64,000 nucleotides of DNA. Origin: Maricaulis sp. GTDB lineage: Bacteria > Pseudomonadota > Alphaproteobacteria > Caulobacterales > Maricaulaceae. The notes below the pieces were generated by a model that worked only from the letters and a program-made list of their open reading frames with translations, ran no database searches and had not been told where the DNA came from. This document shows positions 1 through 8,370 of the stretch, in pieces. The DNA is taken from contig NZ_JASBRI010000013.1 in assembly GCF_030149515.1 (NCBI RefSeq), positions 1 through 64,000 on the forward strand, given 5' to 3'. A program made the position numbers and the translations under genes. Every line of letters begins with the position of its first letter. The stretch's first letter is position 1.

Positions 1-1167
1 GGCCGCCGTATTGCCGTTGCTGGCCCCGTCCTGTGCCGCCCCCGATGCAACATCCACAGTAACAGGACCGTCCCCTGCCGGTGTGATCGTGGCGGTGTAG
101 ACGCTGGCGCTTGCCGCGCTGAAGTTCGAGGCGGCGCCATTGCCGACCGCGATGTCGGCGGCGGTGAACCCGGTAACGTCCTCCGAAAAGGTCGCGGTGA
201 CCATGAACGCGCTGTTGGTCGGCGAACCGGCATCAGTCGTAAGGGCTACCGTCGGAGGCGTGGTGTCCGGGGTGTTGTCGACCGTATAGGTCTGGTTGAC
301 CCCCGGCGTCGTATTCGTCAGGGCATTCCCGGCTGCATCCTGAATATCCTGGCCACCGGCAAAACCCAGCCCCACGACCGTACTGACCAGGTCTGCCAGG
401 TCCCCGCCGGATACCGTCACGTCATAGGCCGACGTCGTGACCGCGCTGACGCCGCTAACCAAGCCGGTCGTCCCGGACACGGCGAAATCCGACGCGTCCA
501 CGTTCTGAACTTCCTCGTCGAAACTGACACGCCAGGTCAGCGCATCTGCGTCAGTGGTTTCGGTCGACGGCGATTGACGCGCCACGCTGCTGACTGTCGG
601 CGGGGTGGTATCGGCGACGCCCGGACAATCCGGATCCAGCGCATTCATGTCGAAGTCCAGCGTCGCCATCACCTGCGGCGAGCTGAGGTCCATGGTGTCG
701 CCGCCTTCAAAGTCGTAGGTGCCGTCGGTGGCATCCCACAGGACCGCCGTATAAGGAGCGGTTGCCGGTGTCGCGACAATGCGTGTGAAGGCATTGGCGT
801 TGTTTGTCACACCAACGGCGGCACCTTGCGTTGTACCTGAGCCGGTGTGCCGCGCAACCACCGTGTTGTTGCCGTCCAGATGGTAGATTTGGACATAGTC
901 CTCACCGTTCGCATCGACTGTAGCGCCGGTGTAGGTCACGGTCGTCCCGAAAGTTGTCGGGGAGGCGGCAGTACACTGTCCGTCGAAGGCCAGCTGAACG
1001 CGCGTCACGCTACCGTTTTCCGCCGCCAGCGCCGTGGTCGGCAGCCCGGCTATTACTGCAGATGCCAGCAATGCTGAACCAATGGCCCTGCCGACACGCT
1101 TTCCAGCTGAAGCGATACCATGACCAGAGCGCACGCCATCCCGTGCCACTTCAAGGCAAGCCAACAT
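1..1167 (-). CDS. Exported protein with bacterial Ig-like repeats (3' end outside window)
   Basis: The minus-strand frame is open for 389 codons from an ATG at 1167 and runs off the left edge, so the C-terminus is missing. An AAGGGGG ribosome binding site lies about 6 nt before the ATG. Residues 1 to about 49 form a long signal peptide ending LPTTALAA. A unique beta-rich domain follows (to about residue 180), then at least two tandem Ig-like modules, each opening with D-T-(T)-P-P-T-V and carrying FDEEVQNVDASDF or FSEDVTGFTAADI motifs. Such modules are common in large secreted or surface adhesins of marine Proteobacteria. The product is therefore probably a cell-surface or secreted repeat protein. 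Adhesion is inferred from the fold only, and the number of repeats cannot be known here. Confidence 0.8.
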   Translation of the reverse strand, partial: MLACLEVARDGVRSGHGIASAGKRVGRAIGSALLASAVIAGLPTTALAAENGSVTRVQLAFDGQCTAASPTTFGTTVTYTGATVDANGEDYVQIYHLDGNNTVVARHTGSGTTQGAAVGVTNNANAFTRIVATPATAPYTAVLWDATDGTYDFEGGDTMDLSSPQVMATLDFDMNALDPDCPGVADTTPPTVSSVARQSPSTETTDADALTWRVSFDEEVQNVDASDFAVSGTTGLVSGVSAVTTSAYDVTVSGGDLADLVSTVVGLGFAGGQDIQDAAGNALTNTTPGVNQTYTVDNTPDTTPPTVALTTDAGSPTNSAFMVTATFSEDVTGFTAADIAVGNGAASNFSAASASVYTATITPAGDGPVTVDVASGAAQDGASNGNTAA

Positions 1168-1851
1168 GTTCGTCCCCCTTGCGCCGCGCCCGCAGCGTTA
1201 TTCACACCATACGCACGGACCGACACAATTCGGGGCACGCACCATCTACGGTCACACACTATTAAGAATTGAAATCCTGCGTGCAAGGGGCAAATGCGCA
1301 CTGCCGGCCAAGACTGCGCACCCTGATGTCCGTGATTTCGCAGCGGTTTCCCGCTAATCAGGAATGGCGCAATACCGGATCTGCCTCAACCGGCGTGGTG
1401 AGACACGGTGGCGAGCCGGCCGGAAATTCGGGGAGGCGGGCGGCCTCCGAGATCGGCAATAGCGCCACGCCGCGAGCATCGCCGCACCGCCCGTCAGTCT
1501 TCGCAAGGCCAGGGAAAATGGCGGTGCTGTCAGACAAGCGCGGACCGGTCTCGGAAATTTGGTGTGTGCCCCGTTTTTAGAGGCGCCAAACACAACTAAA
1601 ACGTGTCGTGGCGCATGGAGTTTCGTGCATGTCACCGCTTGTTTCTGGACAGATCGAGCACTGGCTCAAGGCGTCCAGTCTGTGATCTATCCGGTCGCCT
1701 GCTAAGGCGTGGTGTCCAAGCTGGCCGAGCTCTCCACTGTTACCGCCACGGTCCGGTCGGCGAACCGTCGCTACGGTCGTTGAAAGCCCAGGCGGGGTGG
1801 CGGCCAGCCATACCGTCACCCCGCCCCGACGCGGCAGCCCGACTATCCGCG
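1168..1851. other. Gene-poor stretch between the Ig-like protein and the scavenging island
   Basis: I see no convincing gene in these 684 bases. The part next to 1168 must carry the promoter of the Ig-like protein. A solo IS6-family terminal sequence lies at 1523-1562. From about 1620 to 1790 there are short reading frames interrupted by stops that look like decayed coding DNA, but I cannot assign a family. This is the left boundary zone of the island that begins with the serine hydrolase at 1852. Confidence 0.5.
1523..1562 (+). mobile_element. Solo right-end remnant of an IS6-family element
   Basis: The sequence starting GGTGCTGTCAGACAAGCG aligns over about 40 bases with the transposase-distal end of the intact IS at 19869 (about 30 of 40 identical by eye) and with the end of a deleted copy at 19697 (about 31 of 40). 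All three are in the same orientation. No transposase coding remains beside this one. It is therefore a relic of an IS6-type insertion or of an IS-mediated deletion, and it marks the left side of the 1.85-19.7 kb gene cluster. Confidence 0.65.
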
Positions 1852-3837
1852 TCAGAAATTGGTTGCCCAGCTGAGCAGGCCGTTCGTTGCCGCAAACAGG
1901 ATCACAACAAGGATAGCCAGGGGCAGCACGACGCTCCACAGACGTGCAAACCAGCTCTGACCGCCTTGCCACACGACAAGCGTGTTCCAGAGAGCCAGCG
2001 CGAACGCCGCGTAGAGCAGAAGCTGCGATGCCATGGTGACAAAAAGCTGGGTGTCAAAGCCGCCCCCCAGCCCCGAAAGATCGGAGAACAAGGTCTGGAA
2101 CAGCAGCGCCCAGGCCCCCAGGAAGACGAACACAAGCGCAATGCCGACACGGACAAGACGGTAGGACATTGCCGGCCGGCCAGCCAGCCGGAAGCGGCTG
2201 CCATAGCGCCAGCGGACCACCGCACGCACGGGCCACAGCACCAGCGTCGCCAGAAGGGCAGCGAGAGCGGCGCCCAGCAGCGGCATGACGAGCGAACCCG
2301 CGCGATACCAGGGCGCCGGTATCAGATGGATGATCGGGGAGACCGGCTCGAAGGTCACATAGTCCAGTGCGCCGTCCTCGTCGAAGACCGCCGCAAGACG
2401 TTCGTAGCCATCCACATGGCGCCACACATAGGGCTCTACCTCGCGCCAGACCGTCGGCTGGCCGAGCAGCGAGTAGACCAGATCCCCGTCCTCATTCATG
2501 GAGATCGTCTCCTGTCCGAGAAAGCGCAGGATCGCGGCGAAATTGGTCGCGACCGTGCGCGAGCTCTCATACGCGCCGACGATCTGCTGGCCATGCTCGT
2601 GCGCGGTGTCCAGACGCGGGCCGAGCGGCACCACCGTGTCGGAGAAGTAGCGTTCAGCAAAGCCGGCAGTCACGGAAAAGCGCAGCGTTCCGCCCACCTC
2701 GCCGGAACTGTTGACGACAACATAGATGCCCACGCCCTCGTCCAGCAGAACATTGAGATCGGAATGGAAGAAGCTGGTATCGCCACCATGGCCGCGAATA
2801 CGCAGATTGCCCTTGTCCAACTCCCAGAAGCCCAACGCCATGGCGTTCAGCGGTGGCGTAAGCTGGTAGATGGTTTCGTACATCTGCTCCCAGGTTTGCG
2901 GTGCGAGCACGTCCGGATTTCGCTCCAGCAGGCCGATCATGAACCGGCCCATCGCCTCGCCGCTGGCAGCCATCGACCCGGCCGGCGACATGGGCACGAG
3001 CTCGTAATACTGGGGCTCGCCGTCCGACGCACTGCGATAGCCGTTGGACATGTCGGCCTCGAACCGCTCCGGCAGGGGCTGGCGGAAGGTGGCCCGCTGC
3101 ATGCCCATCGGCTCGAAAATACGGTCCTCGACATAGGCCTCGAACAGCTGGCCGGAGACGCGCTGGACGATATAGCCGGCCAAGGCCGTGCCATAGTTGG
3201 AATAGGCCGGTGTCTCCCCGGGCGGGAAGATACGGGCCGGCGGCGGCGTCTGCTTCAGGAAGTCCTCGAGCGGCAAGGCCAGCTCGGGATCGGAAATGAT
3301 CAGGTTGCGGAACCGTTCCTCGAAGCCGGGCGTGTGCGTCATCAGATTCCGCATCGTTATCGGTTCGCCAAAGGCCTCGGGTATCTCGAAGTCGAGATAG
3401 GTGTTCACGTCCGCGTCCAGATCGACCTGCCCGGCCTCGACCTGCTGCATGACTGCAATCCAGGTGAAGAGTTTGGAGATGGAGCCGGGCCGGAACATCG
3501 TCTGGAAACCGTCGACCGGTTCGCGTTCCGCCAGGTCCGAATAGCCGAAACCCCGGCTGGTCAGGATCTCGCCGTCACGGACGACCGTCACCTGGGCGCC
3601 GACAATATCACCCTCGGCAAGGGCATAGGGCATGATGCCGTCCAGCCAGGCGTCCACATCGCTCCGGGTCAGACGCGCCTCGCCGGGATCGGCTGTATCC
3701 GGGGCGACCTCAGCGGTCTGCGCCGGGGCCGGATCGAGCGGAACCGGATCGGCCGGATCGACCTGGGCCGCTGCCGTGGCGCAGCTGAACCCCGCCAGCG
3801 CGCCCGCAAGCCACTTCAATTGCGTTTTTAATGACAT
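1852..3837 (-). CDS. Serine hydrolase (class C beta-lactamase fold) with C-terminal membrane domain
   Basis: A 661-residue protein whose start at 3837 is fixed by GGAGG five bases upstream. Residues 1-24 are a signal peptide ending ATAAAQ. The beta-lactamase/D-aminopeptidase-type domain shows the S-x-x-K nucleophile motif (S119-I-S-K122), a YSNY motif and HGGD. After about residue 490 come four hydrophobic segments, so the catalytic domain is probably held on the periplasmic face of the inner membrane. Family members are D-aminopeptidases, DD-peptidases, esterases and amidases; the substrate is not readable from sequence. It follows the DUF819 carrier by 35 nt and is the last gene of the minus-strand dgc cluster. 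It resembles the plus-strand hydrolase at 16247, which lacks the membrane part. Confidence 0.88.
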   Translation of the reverse strand: MSLKTQLKWLAGALAGFSCATAAAQVDPADPVPLDPAPAQTAEVAPDTADPGEARLTRSDVDAWLDGIMPYALAEGDIVGAQVTVVRDGEILTSRGFGYSDLAEREPVDGFQTMFRPGSISKLFTWIAVMQQVEAGQVDLDADVNTYLDFEIPEAFGEPITMRNLMTHTPGFEERFRNLIISDPELALPLEDFLKQTPPPARIFPPGETPAYSNYGTALAGYIVQRVSGQLFEAYVEDRIFEPMGMQRATFRQPLPERFEADMSNGYRSASDGEPQYYELVPMSPAGSMAASGEAMGRFMIGLLERNPDVLAPQTWEQMYETIYQLTPPLNAMALGFWELDKGNLRIRGHGGDTSFFHSDLNVLLDEGVGIYVVVNSSGEVGGTLRFSVTAGFAERYFSDTVVPLGPRLDTAHEHGQQIVGAYESSRTVATNFAAILRFLGQETISMNEDGDLVYSLLGQPTVWREVEPYVWRHVDGYERLAAVFDEDGALDYVTFEPVSPIIHLIPAPWYRAGSLVMPLLGAALAALLATLVLWPVRAVVRWRYGSRFRLAGRPAMSYRLVRVGIALVFVFLGAWALLFQTLFSDLSGLGGGFDTQLFVTMASQLLLYAAFALALWNTLVVWQGGQSWFARLWSVVLPLAILVVILFAATNGLLSWATNF

Positions 3838-3872
3838 AACGGCCTCCATACATTGGGTGCAGGGCTTAGAGA

Positions 3873-5009
3873 TCAAAGGGCATTCCGGTTGAGCAGGGAA
3901 AACAGGCCGATCCCGGCGAAATTCCCCAGCACGTATCCGAGGATGCCGGTGAGAATTCCCGGGGCGACGAGATTGCGCCACTTGAACAGGATCGCGATGG
4001 CCGCCGCGATCGGCGGACCGGCAATACAGGCCAGCGACGCCGTGATCAGTTCGGCATAGTTGAGTTTAAGCAGACGCCCCGCCACCAGCATGAAGACGAG
4101 GTGCGAGACGAAGATACATCCGACCATCACGAACATGCCGGGCGCGGCGGACAGCATGGCTCCCAGGTCCGCGCCGGCGCCGATGATGGCGAAGAAGAGA
4201 TACATGGCCATCATCGCCAGCATGTCCTCGCCGCGAAGCCCGGCGAGATATTTCCGGCCGAGCGTGGCGACGCCGGTCACCAGAACGGTGATGACAAGGA
4301 GCCGGTAGTCGGGAATGCCGAACGCGTTGGCGAAGAAGGCACTGACCGCGACGGCACCGGCCGCCAGGGCGAGCGCCATTGTCAGACCGAACAGATCGAT
4401 CGCGGGCTCGGCCTCGCCCTTCGCTTGTAGCGTCTCCCGAACGACCGCATCCATGCGCCAGGCATAACGCTGCTGAAAGAGCGGCCAGCCGGCGGCCAGG
4501 TTCAGCAGAATGATGAAGCCGACGCCGAGGATGTTGTCGATCGCAAGGGCCGCGGAGAGCTGGGAATTGTCATCGAAGGACACGGCCTCCGCCACGGCGA
4601 CAAAGTTCAGCGAACCGCCGGTATAGGTCGCCGTGAAAACGGCCGCGATTTGCGCCTCGCTCTGGCCCAGATCGACAAGGAGCGTCGCAAGCCAGGCCCC
4701 GAAGACCGTGCCGGCCATGCCGATCAGGAAAGCCACCAGCACCCGCCCGCCCTCGCTGACGACCTTGATGAGATCGGCTTTCAGCAGGAAAAGGGCGATC
4801 GCCAGCGGGACCATATAGGTCCAGATCGTGCCGTATAGCGGCGCACTCCTTGGCAGGATGCCGAAATGGGCGGCTGCAAATGCGGTCAGCAGGATGATAC
4901 CCGCACCGGACAGCCGTTTGCCCCAGCGTGTCTTTTCCAGGCCCGCGGCCAGGGCGCAAATTGCGAGCAGTGCGGCCAGGAGGCCGAATATGTTGTCGGC
5001 GGCGATCAC
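3873..5009 (-). CDS. DUF819 family membrane protein, probable amino-acid or peptide carrier
   Basis: A 378-residue polytopic protein with about ten hydrophobic helices, typical in length and motif (TYTGGSLNFVAVAEA in the middle, ASLACIAGPPIAAAIA near the C-terminus) of the DUF819/YjcL family. The internal symmetry and glycine-rich re-entrant segments suggest a secondary transporter, but no substrate is firmly established for most members. It lies 55 nt downstream of dgcA and 35 nt upstream of a membrane-anchored serine hydrolase, all on the minus strand. Transport of D-glutamate, a D-dipeptide or its product is therefore a reasonable inference. Confidence 0.85.
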   Translation of the reverse strand: MIAADNIFGLLAALLAICALAAGLEKTRWGKRLSGAGIILLTAFAAAHFGILPRSAPLYGTIWTYMVPLAIALFLLKADLIKVVSEGGRVLVAFLIGMAGTVFGAWLATLLVDLGQSEAQIAAVFTATYTGGSLNFVAVAEAVSFDDNSQLSAALAIDNILGVGFIILLNLAAGWPLFQQRYAWRMDAVVRETLQAKGEAEPAIDLFGLTMALALAAGAVAVSAFFANAFGIPDYRLLVITVLVTGVATLGRKYLAGLRGEDMLAMMAMYLFFAIIGAGADLGAMLSAAPGMFVMVGCIFVSHLVFMLVAGRLLKLNYAELITASLACIAGPPIAAAIAILFKWRNLVAPGILTGILGYVLGNFAGIGLFSLLNRNAL

Positions 5010-5064
5010 GGCCGGACGGCCCGTCGGGCCACGGCGCTGTGCAACGCGGAAGCGGGCTGTCCGG

Positions 5065-6048
5065 TCATCCCCAGAACCCCGATTGCGATGCCGAGACCAT
5101 GCCGTCCCGATACGCCATTCCGGCCGGTATATCGGATTTCAGGTTCAGCGGGCCGTCCAGGTCCACAAAGTCGCACAATTGCGCGATGACGAAGGCCGGG
5201 GCCATGGACAGGGACGTACCGAGCATATTGCCGACCATCAGCCCCTTGCCGGCCTGGCGCGCCTCCTTGGCCAGCGCAAGCGCCTCGGTGAGGCCGCCCG
5301 TCTTGTCGAGCTTGATATTGATCATGTCGTAGCGCTTGAGCGCATCCGGAAGCTCGCCGCGATGAAGGCAGCTTTCATCGGCGCAAAGCGGGATCGGCGA
5401 AGTCACCCCCTCAAGTTCCGCATCGTCCCCGCGCGGCAAAGGCTGTTCGACCATGGCGACACCCAGTTCCGCGAACGGTTCGAGCACGCTTTTAAGCAGG
5501 GATATGGAAAAACCCTGATTGGCATCGATGATGATTTCCGCGTCGGGCCGCGCCTTGCGGATCGCCGCGACCCGTTCAACGGGCTTGTCGCCGTTCAGCT
5601 TGATCTTGAGCAGGGGGTAGCCGCGGGCCTGCGCCGCCTGCTCAGCCATCATTTCCGGCGTTTCCTGGATGCCCAGCGTATAGGCTGTCTTGCGGGCCGC
5701 CGGCTCGATCCCGGTCAGTTCCCAGACCGTCTTGCCCGTCCGGTTCGCCTCGAGATCCCACAGGGCGCAATCGACCGCATTGCGGGCCCCGCCCGGCGGC
5801 AGCATGTCCTGGAGTTCCGCGCGGCCGATCCCGGCTTCCAGCGCAGGCCGGATGGCCTCGATCTGCTCGAGCAGTCCGCGGGCCTCTTCCTGGAGATAGT
5901 AGACCGGCACGCCTTCGCCGCGGCCGGTCGCCCCGTCCTGCTCCAGCATCACCACCACCGACTCCAGGCTTTCGAAAACATGGCCGGTGATGGCGAATGG
6001 CGCCCGCATCGGCCAGCTTTCCCGGTGAACGCTCACACGCATACTCAT
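5065..6048 (-). CDS. dgcA: N-acetyl-D-glutamate racemase / dipeptide epimerase, enolase superfamily
   Basis: A 327-residue enolase-superfamily protein of the muconate-lactonizing/L-Ala-D/L-Glu epimerase group. Catalytic features are visible in order: LKIKLN (K-x-K base), DANQG, VEQPL and ADES (the three metal-ligand acids), then KLDKTGG (second catalytic lysine). Its start codon overlaps the stop of the DUF1611 gene (ATGA, 6045-6048), so the two are translationally coupled. The DUF1611-epimerase pair is the DgcN-DgcA pair: DgcN acetylates D-glutamate, DgcA racemises N-acetyl-D-glutamate to the L form, and deacetylation gives L-glutamate. Dipeptide epimerase activity is the alternative. The symbol rests on this pairing. 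Confidence 0.85.
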   Translation of the reverse strand: MSMRVSVHRESWPMRAPFAITGHVFESLESVVVMLEQDGATGRGEGVPVYYLQEEARGLLEQIEAIRPALEAGIGRAELQDMLPPGGARNAVDCALWDLEANRTGKTVWELTGIEPAARKTAYTLGIQETPEMMAEQAAQARGYPLLKIKLNGDKPVERVAAIRKARPDAEIIIDANQGFSISLLKSVLEPFAELGVAMVEQPLPRGDDAELEGVTSPIPLCADESCLHRGELPDALKRYDMINIKLDKTGGLTEALALAKEARQAGKGLMVGNMLGTSLSMAPAFVIAQLCDFVDLDGPLNLKSDIPAGMAYRDGMVSASQSGFWG

Positions 6049-7133
6049 ACTCCTGTTCTGGAAAGAATCTTGTCCACGATCAGGCCCGCCCCGTCCTTGA
6101 TCGGGTCGACCGCGGGCAGTCCGGTTTCGCGCTCATACCGGTCGAGCAGCGCCTGTCTTTCAGTGTCCGACAGCATCGACGTGTTTATGGACAGGCCGAC
6201 AAACCGCGCGGCGGGGTTCACGCGGCGGGCGAATGTCACGCATTGCTCCATGGCGTCCCTGACGGGTATGACCGGGAAGTGGCTCGCCCCGCCCGTGCCG
6301 AGCAGCACCTCCCGCAGCGGATCGTGACACAGCACCAGCGCATCGGGCTGGGACCCATGCAACAGGCCCAGGCTGACGCCGGCAAAACTGGGATGGGACA
6401 GCGCCCCCTGGCCCTCGATGACATCCCAGTGATCGTCCGGCGCGGCCGGGGAGAGCAGTTCCGCAGCGCCGGACAGGAAGTCGGAGACGACGCAGTCCAT
6501 GGGAATGCCGCTGCCCGCGATCATGATCCCGGTCTGCCCGGTCGCCCGGAAATCGGCATTCAGGCCGCGGGCCCGCATTTCACGCTCGATCGCGAGCGCG
6601 GTGTACTTCTTGCCGACGGCACAGTCGGTCCCCACGGTCAGGATACGGCGGCCCGGCCGTTTCTCGCCCGAGCCAACAGGAAGCTTGCGCGGCGGTGTGC
6701 GTACGTCGATCAGACGGGCGCCGGACGCGCGTGCCGCAGCCGCGATCTCCGGAAAATCGGACAGTCTGACATGCATGCCCGATACCAGGTCCAGGCCGGC
6801 GCGCGCCGCCTCGGCGAGATCCCCGACCCAGGCATCCGGTATCGAACCGCCTTCGGAGGCCACGCCGATCACCAGCGAGCCCACTCCCGACGCCGCAGCG
6901 TCGGCGATCGACATATCCGCCAGACCGCCATCGACCTGGCACCCGGCACTGCGGAACTGGCCCGCGCAGTTCTCGCGCCGCCACTGGATCAGCCCGAGGC
7001 CCGTCTTGGCGTGACCCGCGTCCGGAACATTCCCGAAATAGATCAGGTACGGAGACCTCAGCTGCACCGTACAAGGCCCGGACTCACGAGCCGGCAGGCT
7101 GTGCACGTCCTCATTTCTGCTGGCGAGAGACAC
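6045..7133 (-). CDS. dgcN: D-glutamate N-acetyltransferase DgcN (DUF1611)
   Basis: A 362-residue DUF1611 protein. The N-terminal half is a Rossmann-like domain; the C-terminal half carries a P-loop-like GTDCAVGKKYTA motif near residue 170, then ATGQTGIM and EGQGALSHP. The start is a GTG at 7133 with GGAGG six bases upstream, inside the end of the preceding transporter gene (23-nt overlap). The stop overlaps dgcA by 4 nt. Known members acetylate D-glutamate in the DgcN-DgcA route found in marine Proteobacteria and haloarchaea. The name depends partly on the dgcA neighbour, since DUF1611 also contains uncharacterised branches. Confidence 0.83.
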   Translation of the reverse strand: MSLASRNEDVHSLPARESGPCTVQLRSPYLIYFGNVPDAGHAKTGLGLIQWRRENCAGQFRSAGCQVDGGLADMSIADAAASGVGSLVIGVASEGGSIPDAWVGDLAEAARAGLDLVSGMHVRLSDFPEIAAAARASGARLIDVRTPPRKLPVGSGEKRPGRRILTVGTDCAVGKKYTALAIEREMRARGLNADFRATGQTGIMIAGSGIPMDCVVSDFLSGAAELLSPAAPDDHWDVIEGQGALSHPSFAGVSLGLLHGSQPDALVLCHDPLREVLLGTGGASHFPVIPVRDAMEQCVTFARRVNPAARFVGLSINTSMLSDTERQALLDRYERETGLPAVDPIKDGAGLIVDKILSRTGV

Positions 7134-8238
7134 GATGATCCTCCGAATGTTTGTTGTTGGCGGTCGCGATCCGGAAACAGCCCAGCGTGATCAGCGGCAG
7201 AACCACGATGGCAATGAACGCGTAGGAGAGAACGCCGTATCCGCTGGCGATCAGGTCGATGATGCCGATGGCCTCGGCGAGAAAGATGGCCGTCGCCAGG
7301 AAGCCGACGGCGACGGCGAACCGGGCCCATTGGGGAAACCGGCGGCCCGCGGTCTCCATCGCGGTATCGATCCGCTCGTTGATGGCATGGATGATACCGA
7401 CGCCGGTTTCCACGAAGGTGCCGAACAGGACGATCTGGAAGAGAACGCTCAGCCAGACCGTATTCAGCATTTGCAGGAGATAGACGACCGGAACCGCCTG
7501 TTCCCGGATCTCGGGATAGCGCGCCAGCATCGCCAGAAAGACCAGAACCCCCGGGACGATGCTGATGAAGCCGGCCACGGCACCGGAAAGGAGTGCTTCG
7601 CGCCGCGTTTCCAGCCTTGGAAGAACGAAGAGCACGGCCGCGAAGGCGATCAGGTTGTAGGCCGCATACCGCACGCCATCGAGCAGCCAGCCGCCCTCGA
7701 CACGCCCCGCCTCCAGCGAGGCCGCGATCGCCTCGCCGTAGGACACGGACATGTAGACAAAGAAGGTACCGTAGAGCGCGTAGAGCAGCAGCGACCACCA
7801 CGCCATGATGCGCGCGATCGCGGGACTGCCGAAAAAGGCTAGCACGCCGATCGCCAGCAAGAGGCCGACCGAACCGAGCACGGTGGGCACGCCGAAGGCA
7901 TCGGATACCATATGCCCGGCTGCCGAGCCGAGGACGGAGAGTACCAGCAGCGCGATCAGGACATAGAGAATTTCAAACAGCCGCCAGAACGGTCCGAGCA
8001 GCGCGATGAAGAAGGTCCGGTAGTCATACCCCCTTGTGATGCGTGCGAACTCGAACCCGATCGCCAGCAGGACCGACCAGACAACCGCCGTGGCCGCGAA
8101 GCCCAGCAAGCCGCCGATCGCACCGTGCGACAGGAAGAATTCGGCGATCTCCCGGCCTGTGCCATAGCCGCCGCCGATAATGACGGATTGGAAGACCAGG
8201 CCTGGAAGGAGGTATTTTCTGAATGCGTTGATCATCAC
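7111..8238 (-). CDS. YkvI-type membrane transporter
   Basis: A 375-residue polytopic membrane protein with about ten helices, starting KYLLPGLVFQSVIIGGGYGTGREIAEFF, a YkvI/APC-superfamily type N-terminus with a glycine-rich unwound first helix (quoted run shortened in the family sense: key residues are GGGYGTGRE). The start is either GTG 8238 or the adjacent ATG 8235, with no clear ribosome binding site. The 3' end overlaps dgcN by 23 nt, so both are in one transcript. The APC-type fold and the partner genes suggest sodium- or proton-coupled uptake of an amino acid or N-acyl amino acid. The substrate is inferred. It is the first of two inner-membrane carriers in the cluster. Confidence 0.82.
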   Translation of the reverse strand: MMINAFRKYLLPGLVFQSVIIGGGYGTGREIAEFFLSHGAIGGLLGFAATAVVWSVLLAIGFEFARITRGYDYRTFFIALLGPFWRLFEILYVLIALLVLSVLGSAAGHMVSDAFGVPTVLGSVGLLLAIGVLAFFGSPAIARIMAWWSLLLYALYGTFFVYMSVSYGEAIAASLEAGRVEGGWLLDGVRYAAYNLIAFAAVLFVLPRLETRREALLSGAVAGFISIVPGVLVFLAMLARYPEIREQAVPVVYLLQMLNTVWLSVLFQIVLFGTFVETGVGIIHAINERIDTAMETAGRRFPQWARFAVAVGFLATAIFLAEAIGIIDLIASGYGVLSYAFIAIVVLPLITLGCFRIATANNKHSEDHRVSRQQK

Positions 8239-8300
8239 GCGTGTCGGATCCGCCTGTGGACGAGAGCCGCGGCAGTGCAGCCGCGCGGGGTTGTATCGCC

Positions 8301-8352
8301 GCCCTGCGAGGGCGGCGGCCTGTCCGGCGGAGAGGAGGGTGCTCCGCCGGAC
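8301..8352 (-). terminator. Strong inverted repeats between the TonB receptor and the transporter operon
   Basis: Two hairpins lie in the 132-base gap after the receptor stop. The larger has an 11-bp perfect stem (GTCCGGCGGAG at 8322-8332, CTCCGCCGGAC at 8342-8352) with a 9-nt loop. A smaller one is formed by CCGCCCTGCGAGGGCGG. There is no U-tract, so they may be a Rho-type or processing hairpin that separates receptor from downstream genes rather than a classical intrinsic terminator. Confidence 0.55.
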
Positions 8353-8370
8353 ATTTGGACGCGTCGCGGC

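Noticed and set aside
1620-1790. Short interrupted reading frames that might be a transposase or resolvase relic
   Set aside because: No stretch is long enough to assign to a family; kept only as unassigned decayed DNA.
1603-3831. Long open frame on the plus strand opposite the membrane-anchored serine hydrolase
   Set aside because: It is antisense to a gene with catalytic motifs and signal peptide, has Arg/His/Gln-rich composition and no family features; high GC creates such shadows.
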